From: Muribaculaceae bacterium
GTDB lineage: Bacteria; Bacteroidota; Bacteroidia; Bacteroidales; Muribaculaceae
Assembly: GCA_016292745.1 (NCBI GenBank)
Contig: JAEDFO010000025.1
Location: forward strand, 1-31,233
DNA length: 31,233 nucleotides
Direction: 5' to 3'
Shown here: positions 1 through 8,844 of the stretch, piece after piece
How positions within the stretch are numbered: the stretch's first letter is position 1
Layout: every line of letters begins with the position of its first letter
Made by a program: the position numbers and the translations under genes
The notes under the pieces: generated by a model
Database searches by the model: none
What the model saw: only the letters and a program-made list of their open reading frames with translations
What the model was told of the DNA's origin: nothing

Positions 1-342
1 TACTTAACCTCTGGATATTAATTGGCATATGAATCAGGTATTGGTTTGGAGAGATATAGAATATTATTGATTTTCGCTTGATTGTTAACAGAACAGAGCC
101 TATTATATGCAAAAGTACTCAATTCGAGAGTGAATGTCAATAGCTGACATCGATTTTTCAGAAGTTGGTTACACACAGAGCCTTGAGAATGGAATTGCAC
201 CACGCCGAGTTTTTACAAAAATATAGCCGGCTGGGCGGGAATTCGGGCGAAAAGGATTACTTTTGCAGTTGGAAATGCGTTTGCTGTGCAAAAGGGCTTT
301 CCGACCAATAACTTTTCATTGCTGACCAGAAAATAACCACTT
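1..342. other. Intergenic leader without a convincing gene
   Basis: No reading frame here shows a recognisable domain; the short minus-strand frames are unsupported. The segment holds a perfect 6-bp inverted repeat (134-139 with 145-150, five-base loop), which could be an operator or chance. A TAnnTTTG-type box lies at 258-265 and a weaker TAACTTTT at 309-316. The upstream gene lies outside the window. Confidence 0.5.
258..265 (+). promoter_or_regulatory. Possible -7 promoter box for the sugar symporter
   Basis: TACTTTTG matches the Bacteroidota -7 consensus TAnnTTTG exactly. No TTTG-like -33 box is seen at the expected 19-21 nt spacing, so the call rests on one box. It would give a leader of about 70 nt before the ATG at 343. 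Confidence 0.3.
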
Positions 343-1566
343 ATGGACAATAAACAGATTACCGGATGGGTGCCGATGGTGGCACGCCAATACTTTGTGC
401 CTTTTATCCTAATCACATCGCTGTTTTTCCTTTGGGGTGGTGCGCGTGCCATTCTTGATGTGCTCAACAAGCATGTACAAATGCATTTCGAAGCCGGCTA
501 CGGCGAATCGGCTCTGATACAGTGCAGCGTGTATATGGCATATTTTCTGGGTGCGATACCGGCCGGAATGCTGATACGCCGCTACGGCACTCGCCGTGGC
601 GTGATAACCGGACTGCTGGCGTTTGCCGTGGGAGCCTTCCTTTTTATCCCGGCATCGGCATTCACCCGGCTGTCGGCTCTGCTGTTGCCACTGTTTGTTC
701 TTGGGCTTGGGCTGTGCCTGCTCGAGACAGCTGCCAACCCATATGTAACGCTGCTGGGCGACAGCCGTACCTCGTCGAGCCGCATCAACATGTCGCAGAC
801 CTTCAACGGGTTGGGATGTATGATGGGGGCTCTGCTGGGCGGTCTGTACTTTTTCAGCGATGGCAGCACACGCTCAGGCGAGGACATCAACATTGCCGTC
901 CCCTACTGCGCCATCGCGCTGGTAGTGCTTCTGGTGGCTGCTGTGTTCTCGCGGGTAAAGCTTCCCGAGGTGATTATGGAGCAGCACGATGGCAACAATG
1001 ATGCACCGAAGCCTTTGGGCAAGACATTTGTGTTCGGATTCATCGCACTGCTGAGCTACGAGATTTCGGAGATATCAATCAACACCTTCTTCATCAACTT
1101 CATGACCGATGACGGTTTCCTCACCCCGTCGGAAGCCACCTGGGCACTGTCGTTCGGCGGACTGATGCTGTTTATGGTGGGTCGATTGATGTGCAGCTTC
1201 ATAATGACGCGAGTGTCCACCGAACGAGTGTTCATGGTATGTGCCACAGGAGCCATAGTGATGATGGTGGCAGTGATATCGCCGCTGGGAGTGGTTTCGA
1301 AGGCTGCATTGGTGCTCACATATCTGTTTGAGAGCCTCATGTTCCCCACCATCTTCGCGCTGTCGATACGAGGACTGGGAGCCAACACCGAGCGTGCCTC
1401 GTCTATACTGATGATGAGCGTGGTGGGCGGCGCCATCGGCCCGCTGGCGCTTGGATATGTGGCCGACATGCTCAGCATTTCGCAGGCATTCGTGGTTCCG
1501 CTGGCAACATTCATCGTGGTGTGGGCCTTTGCGATGTATATGATGCGCGAGGCTCGTCGCCGATAA
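343..1566 (+). CDS. FHS-family (FucP-like) sugar:proton symporter, MFS
   Basis: A 407-residue inner-membrane protein with about twelve hydrophobic segments, the usual size for the fucose-galactose-glucose:H+ symporter (FHS) branch of the major facilitator superfamily. The N-terminus has the aromatic first helix ending in FFLWGGARAILD, typical of FucP and GlcP relatives, and the segment LLETAANPYVTLLG carries the NPY-containing signature of helix 4 or 5. RRYGTRRG between helices 2 and 3 is the MFS loop motif. The sugar cannot be read from sequence; fucose, glucose, galactose or N-acetylglucosamine are family options. It stands alone: the next transcript has its own promoter 19 nt after the stop. 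Start at ATG 343 precedes the first membrane helix directly. Confidence 0.85.
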   Translation: MDNKQITGWVPMVARQYFVPFILITSLFFLWGGARAILDVLNKHVQMHFEAGYGESALIQCSVYMAYFLGAIPAGMLIRRYGTRRGVITGLLAFAVGAFLFIPASAFTRLSALLLPLFVLGLGLCLLETAANPYVTLLGDSRTSSSRINMSQTFNGLGCMMGALLGGLYFFSDGSTRSGEDINIAVPYCAIALVVLLVAAVFSRVKLPEVIMEQHDGNNDAPKPLGKTFVFGFIALLSYEISEISINTFFINFMTDDGFLTPSEATWALSFGGLMLFMVGRLMCSFIMTRVSTERVFMVCATGAIVMMVAVISPLGVVSKAALVLTYLFESLMFPTIFALSIRGLGANTERASSILMMSVVGGAIGPLALGYVADMLSISQAFVVPLATFIVVWAFAMYMMREARRR

Positions 1567-1584
1567 TCGGCACGATTTTTGCCG

Positions 1585-1616
1585 TTTGCTAAATTGCGGC
1601 TATTACCGTAAATTTG
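1585..1616 (+). promoter_or_regulatory. Bacteroidota-type promoter for the rhomboid operon
   Basis: TTTG (1585-1588) and TAAATTTG (1609-1616) match the -33 and -7 consensus with a 20-nt spacer. Transcription would begin near 1622, about 20 nt before the ATG at 1643. This rules out the in-frame TTG at 1586, which lies inside the -33 box. Confidence 0.7.
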
Positions 1617-1642
1617 CTGACAAAATAAATAACGGACAGGAT

Positions 1643-2392
1643 ATGAATTTCAACAACCGAGGAGGTTTCGCATCGTCGATACCGACAATTACGAAAAACC
1701 TCATCATCATCAACGCCCTTGTGTGGCTTGCCACCATCGTGTTACCCAATTGGCTGGGTATCGACCTGGTGGAATACTGCGGGCTGCACTACTGGCTTGC
1801 CAGCGACTTCAATCCGGCGCAGTTGGTGACATATATGTTTATGCACGACCCCAATGGGTTCACGCATCTGTTCTTCAACATGTTCTCGCTGTTTATCTTC
1901 GGCCGGATACTCGAGCAGGTATGGGGCAGCAAGCGTTTTCTGTTCTACTACCTGTCGACAGGGCTTGGGGCCGGATTGATACAGGAAATCACATGGATGC
2001 TCACCGCCACATCGGGCTTTGCCTTGGTTGACGGCAACGGAATTGAAGCCATGCGCGGCGCCGAAGCGATAAGCTATGCACTGTCGCACGGCATCGACGT
2101 TGGCGCATACTACAACTCGATGGTCACCATCGGTGCATCCGGCGCCGTGTTCGGCATATTGCTGGCATTCGGAATGATGTTCCCAAACGCACCGATGTAT
2201 TTAATGTTTATCCCCATCCCCATTAAGGCAAAATATCTGGTGATAGGCTACGGAGCGCTTGAACTGATGTTTGGCGTGGCGGGCATTCAACAGGGAGTGG
2301 CACACTTTGCGCACCTTGGTGGCATGCTCGTGGGATTCCTGATATTGCTCTACTGGAAAAAGAAAGGAGTATTTGGTGGCAGGCGTTATTGA
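1643..2392 (+). CDS. Rhomboid family intramembrane serine protease (first of pair)
   Basis: A 249-residue polytopic membrane protein of the rhomboid family, which cuts substrates within the membrane using a Ser-His dyad. The catalytic motif is GASGAVFG with Ser166, and the partner is His224 in HFAHLGGM. The helix-2 motif HLFFNMFSLFIFG (rhomboid HxxxN) and a long loop between helices are also visible. The frame stays open upstream to a TTG at 1586, but that codon lies in the promoter -33 box, so ATG 1643 is preferred. The stop overlaps the start of a second rhomboid by 20 nt, indicating translational coupling. Substrate unknown. Confidence 0.88.
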   Translation: MNFNNRGGFASSIPTITKNLIIINALVWLATIVLPNWLGIDLVEYCGLHYWLASDFNPAQLVTYMFMHDPNGFTHLFFNMFSLFIFGRILEQVWGSKRFLFYYLSTGLGAGLIQEITWMLTATSGFALVDGNGIEAMRGAEAISYALSHGIDVGAYYNSMVTIGASGAVFGILLAFGMMFPNAPMYLMFIPIPIKAKYLVIGYGALELMFGVAGIQQGVAHFAHLGGMLVGFLILLYWKKKGVFGGRRY

Positions 2393-3266
2393 CACATTAA
2401 GGCAGAAATACCGCAGCGGCGACATGCTGGTGAAGTTTCTCTTCATCAATATCGGCGTGTTTGTGGTGCTTCGCATAGCGGCATTGGTGCTGTATATTGC
2501 AGGATTACCTGCCGAATGGCCGCTGCAATGGCTTGGGATGCCCGCCTCGGGCAGCGAGTTGCTGACACGGCCGTGGACAGTGCTAACCTATATGTTTGTG
2601 CACTACGACATTCTCCACATTCTTTTCAACATGCTGTGGCTGTACTGGCTCGGCCGGATATTCATTGAAGTGTTCACCCCGAAGCATTTCGTGGCGCTAT
2701 ATATCTATGGAGGCATAGCAGGTGCGCTTCTGTATGCCCTGGCAAGCAATCTGTCGCCGGTGATGAGCTGCAACGGTCTGCTCATTGGCGCCTCGGCATC
2801 GGTGATGGCCATAGTGGTGGCATCGGCAATGCGCTCACCCGACTATCAAGTGGGGCTGCTGTTTTTCGGCAACATAAGTCTGAAGTGGATAGCACTGGTG
2901 AGTATCCTCATCGACATGCTCAGCATCGATATGGGCAACATCGGCGGAAACATTGCCCATCTGGGCGGCATCGGCATGGGTGCATTGTTTGCATGGCTTT
3001 ATGGGCGTGGCATCGACATTGCCAAACCATTTAACCGCACTATCGACAAGATAGTGTCGCACTCATGGCAATGTCAAAGCGCCAAGACTCCCAACGCCCG
3101 CTTTGCCGACAACCGTGCCCAACGCACTTCGGCCGCAAAAAATGCAAGTAAATCGGAAGCCGAGGTCGAAATGGACACTATTCTGGAGAAAATAAAACAC
3201 TCGGGATATGCATCACTGACACCCGAGGAGAAAAACAGACTTTTCGATGTCACAAAAAAAGTGTAA
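2373..3266 (+). CDS. Rhomboid family protease with variant GASA motif and C-terminal tail domain
   Basis: A 297-residue rhomboid-family protein. The membrane core resembles the preceding gene: HILFNMLWLYWLG matches the HxxxN helix, GASASVMA holds the presumed nucleophile Ser141, and NIAHLGGIG holds His196. The residue after the serine is Ala instead of the usual Gly. Residues from about 225 form a soluble tail that ends in a short helical segment (LEKIKHSGYASLTPEEKNRL), resembling the DUF6576 tail seen on Bacteroidota rhomboids; that name is from memory. Translation probably starts at TTG 2373 (an AAGGAG sequence lies just upstream) or GTG 2376, inside the previous gene. It overlaps the next gene by 20 nt. 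Confidence 0.83.
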   Translation: MVAGVIDTLRQKYRSGDMLVKFLFINIGVFVVLRIAALVLYIAGLPAEWPLQWLGMPASGSELLTRPWTVLTYMFVHYDILHILFNMLWLYWLGRIFIEVFTPKHFVALYIYGGIAGALLYALASNLSPVMSCNGLLIGASASVMAIVVASAMRSPDYQVGLLFFGNISLKWIALVSILIDMLSIDMGNIGGNIAHLGGIGMGALFAWLYGRGIDIAKPFNRTIDKIVSHSWQCQSAKTPNARFADNRAQRTSAAKNASKSEAEVEMDTILEKIKHSGYASLTPEEKNRLFDVTKKV

Positions 3267-4401
3267 ACCCGACCGCAATGCAAAGCAATCGAAGCCATTG
3301 CGCTTCCTGCTTGCAATAGCCACTGCTGCAGGAGCATCTGTGGCTATTGCAATGGCTGTGTCGGCTTATTCTTCATACTTCAACCCACAGGACAACCGCA
3401 TAATAGCCGTGTCGGGCCTACTATTTCCAATGCTGCTGGGAGCACACATGCTAATGACTATGGTATGGCTGGCATGGCGCAAATGGACCAACCTGGTGCT
3501 GTCGCTGATTGTGCTGGCAGCGTGCGGGACACAAGCATATACATTCTCGCCGCTGAACATCACCAAGCCCATCGCCGTTACAGAGCACGGAAAGCAGTTT
3601 ACAGTGCTCACCTACAATGTGTTCGGACTTTGGTGCTTTGGCAACGAAGTGAAAAATGATACATATAACATTGCCGTGAGCAACATACTGAAGGCCGACG
3701 CCGACATTGTTGCTCTCCAGGAATGCTATGGAGTTGACAAAAACCGTGCATTGCGCATCACCGAACAGCAATCCGACTCAATCAAGGAACGATACCCCTA
3801 CCGCTCATTCTCAAGCCGCGATGTGATGCTGCTGTCGAAATATCCCATCACTGAAAGCAACGATATATCCGGCCGGAACAACAATTATTCGGCCACCCGA
3901 TACAGCATTGACATCGACGGACGCACGATTTCGTTCTACAACATCCATCTGCAATCAATCGGGCTGTCGGACGACGACAAAGAACTGTACGAGAACACCA
4001 TCGAAGGGAAAAACATGCCCGAAACCAGAAGCGAGGCCAAGGCTCTGGCTAAAGACCTCAAAAAGCATCTTTACACCAAGATTGCTGATGCTATGAGCTA
4101 CCGTTCGAAGCAGGCTCAAGACATCAGCGAATTGCTCCGACGCGAGAATGGCGACGTGATTCTGTGCGGCGACTTCAACGACACTGCCAATTCGTATGCC
4201 TACCGGAAAATTCGCGGAACCATGAGCGACGCCTATTGCGATTGTGGATTCGGCCCCACAATAACTTACCACGGAAACCGTTTTTATCTTAGAATAGACC
4301 ATGTTCTGTATCAAGGAGCCATCAGAGCCACCGATATCGAACGTCCTCACTTTGCAAGCAGCGACCACTATCCGCTTCTTGCGACTTTTGCGTTAGAATA
4401 A
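3247..4401 (+). CDS. Membrane-anchored endonuclease/exonuclease/phosphatase-fold protein
   Basis: A 384-residue protein with about three N-terminal hydrophobic segments (roughly residues 18-100), followed by an endonuclease/exonuclease/phosphatase (EEP) domain. Metal and catalytic landmarks are visible: LTYNVFG at the domain start, IVALQECYG with the metal-binding Glu, ILCGDFNDT with the Asp-Asn pair, and SSDHYPLLA with the terminal Asp-His. The set is complete, so activity on a phosphodiester or phosphomonoester is likely; nucleic acid, lipid or sugar phosphates are all family substrates. The catalytic domain probably faces the periplasm, which argues against genomic DNA repair. It starts 20 nt inside the second rhomboid gene and ends 21 nt before the M3 peptidase. 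Confidence 0.8.
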   Translation: MSQKKCKPDRNAKQSKPLRFLLAIATAAGASVAIAMAVSAYSSYFNPQDNRIIAVSGLLFPMLLGAHMLMTMVWLAWRKWTNLVLSLIVLAACGTQAYTFSPLNITKPIAVTEHGKQFTVLTYNVFGLWCFGNEVKNDTYNIAVSNILKADADIVALQECYGVDKNRALRITEQQSDSIKERYPYRSFSSRDVMLLSKYPITESNDISGRNNNYSATRYSIDIDGRTISFYNIHLQSIGLSDDDKELYENTIEGKNMPETRSEAKALAKDLKKHLYTKIADAMSYRSKQAQDISELLRRENGDVILCGDFNDTANSYAYRKIRGTMSDAYCDCGFGPTITYHGNRFYLRIDHVLYQGAIRATDIERPHFASSDHYPLLATFALE

Positions 4402-4422
4402 ACCATTATAGATGAGTTATAT

Positions 4423-6537
4423 ATGAAAAAAATGTTTTTACCGGCCATAAGCCTCATCGCTTTGGCATTAACCGTTTCGAGTTGCATGAAACAGGAAACA
4501 ACCAATCCGTTTTTGAGTGACTACAACACCCCTTACGAGATTCCTCCGTTCGAGCAAATTAAGCATGAACACTACATGCCCGCATTCGAAGAAGGAATCA
4601 AACAGCACAATGCCGAAATTGCAGCCATCGTAAGCAATACCGAGGCTCCGACTTTCGACAACACTATCCTGGCTCTTGACCAAGCCGGCGAACTTCTTAA
4701 CAAAGTATCTTACGTGTTTGGCGCACTCGCCGAATCAGACAACGACAGCATCATGGAACAGATTGCCGAACAAGCATATCCAATGCTATCGGCTCATTCC
4801 GACGAAATTCTGATGAACGACTCGCTGTTCCAGCGCGTGAAAGTGCTTTACGACAACATCGACTCGCTCGGCCTCGACACTGCTCAGCGCCGTCTGCTCG
4901 AGAAGAACTACAAGGAATTTGTTCGCGCCGGAGCGCTGCTCTCGCCCGAAATGAAGGATTCGCTCAAGCAAATCAACCAAGAGCTCTCATCCCTCTATCT
5001 CAGCTATTGCAGCAATATCCTTAAAGAAACCAACGAATGGACTCTCGTTATCGACAACAAGGACGACCTTGCCGGCCTGCCCGATGGAAGCATTGCAGTG
5101 GCTGCAGAAGAGGCTGCAAACCGTGGCATGGAAGGCAAATGGGTGTTCACTTTGCACAACCCCAGCCGTCTGCCGTTCCTTACATATGCCGACAACCGCG
5201 ACCTCCGCGAGAAAATGTTCAAAGGCTATACATCGCTGGCCAGCAACGACAACGAATACAACAATTCTGCCAACATCAACAAGATTCTACGCCTTCGCCA
5301 CAAGAAAGCACAGCTTCTTGGCTTCGAGAGCTTTGCTGCCTATCAGCTCGACAATGTAATGGCCAAGACCGTAGATGCCGCTCGCAACCTGCTTATGCAA
5401 ATTTGGGAACCTGCCATCGTAAAGGTTAAGGAAGAAGTAGCCGACATGCAAGCATATGCAAAGGCTCACGGCGCCGACATCACCATCGAACCTTGGGACT
5501 ATTATTACTATGCCGAGAAGGTTAAGAAAGAGAAATTCGACATAAGCGAAGACGACGTCCGCCCATATTTCCAGGTTGACAGCGTTAGAAAAGGTATTTT
5601 CTACGTAGCCAACCAGCTTTACGGCATCACTTTCACCGAAATGCCCGATGCTCCGAAATACAACCCCGAAGTAAAGGTTTACGACGTGAAAGATGCCCAA
5701 GGCAAGCACGTGGCTGTATTTATGACCGACTACTTCCCTCGCGGCGGAAAGCGCCAAGGCGCATGGATGAGCGAATTCAAAGGCGCTTCGAACATCAACG
5801 GCAAGGAAGAACGTCCTATTATCTTCAATGTGGGCAACTTCACCAAGCCAACTGCCGATATGCCTTCACTGCTCACCCTCGACGAGGTTGAGACCATGTT
5901 CCACGAATTCGGCCATGGCCTGCACGGCATGCTCACCCGCGCCACTTACAGCGGCCAGTCGGGCACAAATGTCGACCGCGACTTCGTAGAACTTCCATCA
6001 CAGATTATGGAACACTGGGCAATGGAGCCCGAGGTGCTGAAAGTGTATGCCAAGCACTATCAGACCGGCGAGGTCATCCCCGACGCACTCATTGAAAAAC
6101 TCGTGGCATCGGGCAAGTTCAACCAAGGCTTTGCCTCTACCGAACTCGTAGGAGCCGCTCTGCTAGACCTCGAATGGCACTCGATAGTACCTACCGACAC
6201 CGACATAGACATGCTCGCCTTCGAGCAGTCAGTATCGGAGAAACTTGGCAAACCCCGAGAAGTTGAATACCGCTACCGCAGCCCATACTTCAAGCACATT
6301 TTCGGCAGTGACCACTACGCTTCGGGCTACTACACATATCTGTGGGCCGAAGTGCTCGACGCCGATGGCTTCGACCTGTTTGCTCAGAAAGGCATCTTCG
6401 ACAAGGCAACAGCCGACGCATTCCGCACCAATGTGCTCGAAATGGGCGACAGCGACGACCCGATGAAGCTCTACATCAACTTCCGTGGACAGGAGCCTAC
6501 AGTAGACGCTTTGCTTCGTAACCGTGGCCTGAAGTAA
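4423..6537 (+). CDS. M3 family zinc metallopeptidase, lipoprotein (peptidyl-dipeptidase Dcp-like)
   Basis: A 704-residue lipoprotein of the thimet oligopeptidase/Dcp (M3) family, which trims short peptides. The signal peptide ends in the lipobox TVSSC with lipidated Cys21, so the enzyme is exported and membrane-anchored, unlike cytoplasmic oligopeptidase A. Zinc ligands are His494 and His498 in HEFGH, with catalytic Glu495; FVELPSQ supplies Glu523, about 28 residues on, as the third ligand. The length matches Dcp (about 680-710 residues). It is the last gene of the run from 1643 and is followed by a strong hairpin. Exo-dipeptidase versus oligopeptidase activity cannot be decided from sequence. 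Confidence 0.9.
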   Translation: MKKMFLPAISLIALALTVSSCMKQETTNPFLSDYNTPYEIPPFEQIKHEHYMPAFEEGIKQHNAEIAAIVSNTEAPTFDNTILALDQAGELLNKVSYVFGALAESDNDSIMEQIAEQAYPMLSAHSDEILMNDSLFQRVKVLYDNIDSLGLDTAQRRLLEKNYKEFVRAGALLSPEMKDSLKQINQELSSLYLSYCSNILKETNEWTLVIDNKDDLAGLPDGSIAVAAEEAANRGMEGKWVFTLHNPSRLPFLTYADNRDLREKMFKGYTSLASNDNEYNNSANINKILRLRHKKAQLLGFESFAAYQLDNVMAKTVDAARNLLMQIWEPAIVKVKEEVADMQAYAKAHGADITIEPWDYYYYAEKVKKEKFDISEDDVRPYFQVDSVRKGIFYVANQLYGITFTEMPDAPKYNPEVKVYDVKDAQGKHVAVFMTDYFPRGGKRQGAWMSEFKGASNINGKEERPIIFNVGNFTKPTADMPSLLTLDEVETMFHEFGHGLHGMLTRATYSGQSGTNVDRDFVELPSQIMEHWAMEPEVLKVYAKHYQTGEVIPDALIEKLVASGKFNQGFASTELVGAALLDLEWHSIVPTDTDIDMLAFEQSVSEKLGKPREVEYRYRSPYFKHIFGSDHYASGYYTYLWAEVLDADGFDLFAQKGIFDKATADAFRTNVLEMGDSDDPMKLYINFRGQEPTVDALLRNRGLK

Positions 6538-6556
6538 TCCGGCTATAAAACCCAAG

Positions 6557-6604
6557 CATATAAAGGGATGCATCTCAGCCGAGATGCATCCCTTTATGTG
6601 TTTT
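6557..6604. terminator. Very long stem terminator after the M3 peptidase
   Basis: Positions 6557-6576 pair with 6581-6600: a 20-bp stem with a single G-T wobble, closed by the four-base loop AGCC and followed by TTTT. The inner 16 bp are perfect. Being nearly symmetrical it could act from either side; the only gene reading into it is the peptidase. Confidence 0.88.
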
Positions 6605-6649
6605 CAAATTTACCATTGCATGTTTTTTACATAAAAAGGAGAAAAGCAT

Positions 6650-6680
6650 ATTGCTGAATATAAAATTATTGCTACATTTG
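6650..6680 (+). promoter_or_regulatory. Promoter for the lplA-gcv operon
   Basis: ATTG (6650-6653) and TACATTTG (6673-6680) form a -33/-7 pair with a 19-nt spacer; the -7 box matches TAnnTTTG exactly. The start codon at 6710 lies 29 nt beyond the box, so the leader is too short for a glycine riboswitch, and none is seen in 6538-6709. Confidence 0.62.
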
Positions 6681-6709
6681 AAAGTAATTTCCATAAACTG
6701 TTCGACAAC

Positions 6710-7690
6710 ATGAAATACATCCAGTTGCCCGAGAAACCAGTCCGTCGTCTGACATTCTATCTGGCTGCAGAAGAATATGTTGCACGATATCTCGACGAGG
6801 ACGAATGCTTCTTTATGTGGCAAGTGAACCCGACAGTAATATTTGGCAGAAACCAATTAATTGCCAGCGAAGTAAACCTAGACTATTGCCGAGCTCACGG
6901 CATCAACACCTTCCGGCGCAAAAGTGGTGGCGGATGCGTTTATGCCGACATGAGCAACATTATGTTCTCATACATCACCAAAAGCACTTCGGTGCAGTTT
7001 ACATTCGACAAATACATGCGGCGTGTGGCGCTTATGCTCAATCGGCTGGGAGTGAATGCCGTGGCCAGCGGACGCAACGACATCATGATCGACGGCCGCA
7101 AAGTGAGCGGCAACGCATTCTACCACCTGCCAGAGAAAAGCATTGTGCACGGAACCATGCTTTACGACTCCGACATTGAAGCCATGGTGCACGCCATTTC
7201 GCCCTCCGACGAGAAGATTATAAGCAAGGGTGTGCAGAGCGTACGTCAGCATGTGACCAACCTGCGCGAACATATCGACCTCGACATAGAGCAATTCAAG
7301 GCTTTCGTGCGCAACGACATGTGCGACGAACCCACAATAGTGGTCGACGAACGAGGCATCGAACTCATCGAGGAAATCGAAAAGGAATATCTCACCCACG
7401 AATTCATTTACGGCAACAATCCCCGCTGCACCATTAGCCGCAAACAGCGAATTGAGGGCGTGGGCGAAATTGAGATTAACCTGGAGGTTAACGGCAACGT
7501 TATTCGCAACGTCAACATTCTGGGCGACTACTTTCTGGTGGGCGACATCGACCGCCAGCTCATCGACAAGCTGATTGGTACAGAATTCACACGCGAGGCC
7601 GTCGAGAAAGCTCTCGAGGGCACCGATATTGGCTCGATTATACTGAACTGCGACAACCAAAAATTCACCAATACAATATTTACACCTTAA
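6710..7690 (+). CDS. lplA: Lipoate--protein ligase
   Basis: A 326-residue cytoplasmic enzyme that activates lipoate with ATP and attaches it to a lysine of lipoyl domains. The biotin/lipoate ligase fold is marked by RRKSGGGCVY (from residue 69), the lipoyl-AMP binding loop, and by Lys131 in GRKVSGNAFYH, the conserved lysine contacting lipoyl-adenylate. A C-terminal accessory domain follows (from about residue 240), as in LplA and unlike LipB. It is the first gene of the glycine cleavage operon, 26 nt before gcvT, so its likely main client is GcvH encoded two genes later. An octanoyl- or amidotransferase role (LipM/LipL type) is possible but less likely. Confidence 0.88.
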   Translation: MKYIQLPEKPVRRLTFYLAAEEYVARYLDEDECFFMWQVNPTVIFGRNQLIASEVNLDYCRAHGINTFRRKSGGGCVYADMSNIMFSYITKSTSVQFTFDKYMRRVALMLNRLGVNAVASGRNDIMIDGRKVSGNAFYHLPEKSIVHGTMLYDSDIEAMVHAISPSDEKIISKGVQSVRQHVTNLREHIDLDIEQFKAFVRNDMCDEPTIVVDERGIELIEEIEKEYLTHEFIYGNNPRCTISRKQRIEGVGEIEINLEVNGNVIRNVNILGDYFLVGDIDRQLIDKLIGTEFTREAVEKALEGTDIGSIILNCDNQKFTNTIFTP

Positions 7691-7716
7691 AACAAACATC
7701 AAAAAACAATACCAAT

Positions 7717-8808
7717 ATGGAAGAGAAAAAAACATGTCTCTACGACTGCCACGTTGAACTTGGTGCAAAGATGAGCCCCTTCGGAGGTTTCATGATGCCA
7801 ATAGAATACAGTACTATTATCGACGAGCACAATGCAGTACGCAATCACTGCGGTGTGTTCGACGTCAGCCACATGGGCGAAGTGATGGTGACAGGCGCCG
7901 ATGCTGAGCGCTACGTAAACCACATATTCACCAACGACATCACCAATGCCCCGAAAGGAAAAATTTATTACGGCATGATGCTGTATCCCAACGGTGGAAC
8001 AGTCGACGATCTGCTGGTATATAAAGTCGACGAGGCACAATTCCTGCTTGTCATCAATGCCTCTAACATCGACAAGGATTACGATTGGATGAAGCAGAAC
8101 GCTGCCGGATTCGATGTAGTACTCGACAACCAAAGCGACGTTACCGGACAGCTCGCAATCCAAGGCCCCGATGCCGAACGAATTGTTAGCGAATTGTTCA
8201 AGATTGAGGTGGCTCACCTTGAATTCTACACCTTCGAATATGCCCAAGCCGACGGCGAAACCATCCTCGTGAGCCGCACAGGCTATACCGGCGAGGACGG
8301 ATTCGAAATTTACGGATCGCACGCATTCATCATCAACGCTTGGAAACGCCTGCTTGCCAGCGGCGAAGTTAAGCCTTGCGGACTCGGATGCCGCGACACC
8401 TTGCGCTTTGAAGCCGCCCTTCCGCTTTACGGCCACGAACTGAGCGATGAGATTTCGCCAATAGAAGCCGGGCTGGGTATGTTTGTTAAGCTCAACAAAG
8501 AGGAATTTATCGGCAAGGAAGCCGTGGCCGAGCAGAAAGCCAATGGCGTTAGCAAGAAAGTTGTAGGCATCGAAATCCTCGACCGCGCCATTCCGCGCAA
8601 CGGCTACGACATTGAAGTCGACGGTAACAAGATTGGCACGGTAACAACCGGCTACCACACCATCACCACCGACCGCAGCGTGTGCATGGCACTCATCGAC
8701 GCCAAGTACGCCGCCATCGACACTCCGGTTGACATCCGCATCCGCAAAAAAGTGTTCCCTGGCAAGGTAGTGAAGAAAAAATTCTACGAAAAGAAATACA
8801 AGAAATAA
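7717..8808 (+). CDS. gcvT: Glycine cleavage system T protein (aminomethyltransferase)
   Basis: A 363-residue enzyme that takes the aminomethyl group from lipoyl-GcvH, releases ammonia and transfers the methylene to tetrahydrofolate. The N-terminal MSPFGGFMMPIEY and CGVFDVSHMGE segments are T-protein signatures, with the Asp of DVSHMGE the conserved folate-site acid. SRTGYTGEDGFEIY and GCRDTLRFEA are further conserved blocks, and the C-terminal barrel carries IRKKVFPGKVV. Length is typical (about 360). It lies between lplA and gcvH in the operon with short gaps of 26 and 36 nt. A long opposite-strand frame over this gene has no recognisable product and is a coding shadow. Confidence 0.96.
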   Translation: MEEKKTCLYDCHVELGAKMSPFGGFMMPIEYSTIIDEHNAVRNHCGVFDVSHMGEVMVTGADAERYVNHIFTNDITNAPKGKIYYGMMLYPNGGTVDDLLVYKVDEAQFLLVINASNIDKDYDWMKQNAAGFDVVLDNQSDVTGQLAIQGPDAERIVSELFKIEVAHLEFYTFEYAQADGETILVSRTGYTGEDGFEIYGSHAFIINAWKRLLASGEVKPCGLGCRDTLRFEAALPLYGHELSDEISPIEAGLGMFVKLNKEEFIGKEAVAEQKANGVSKKVVGIEILDRAIPRNGYDIEVDGNKIGTVTTGYHTITTDRSVCMALIDAKYAAIDTPVDIRIRKKVFPGKVVKKKFYEKKYKK

Positions 8809-8844
8809 TTACAATTAAACAACAAACAAAAAACGATAAAAACC

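Noticed and set aside
6538..6709. Possible glycine riboswitch before the gcv operon
   Set aside because: The space is taken by the terminator and promoter, and the leader after the -7 box is only about 29 nt, too short for an aptamer.
6968..7768. A 266-codon minus-strand frame opposite lplA
   Set aside because: No domain or signal is visible and it lies over lplA, whose motifs are complete.
7699..8658. A 319-codon minus-strand frame opposite gcvT
   Set aside because: Its translation is rich in His, Val and Phe without any family motif, and it lies wholly over the convincing gcvT gene; it is a codon-bias shadow.
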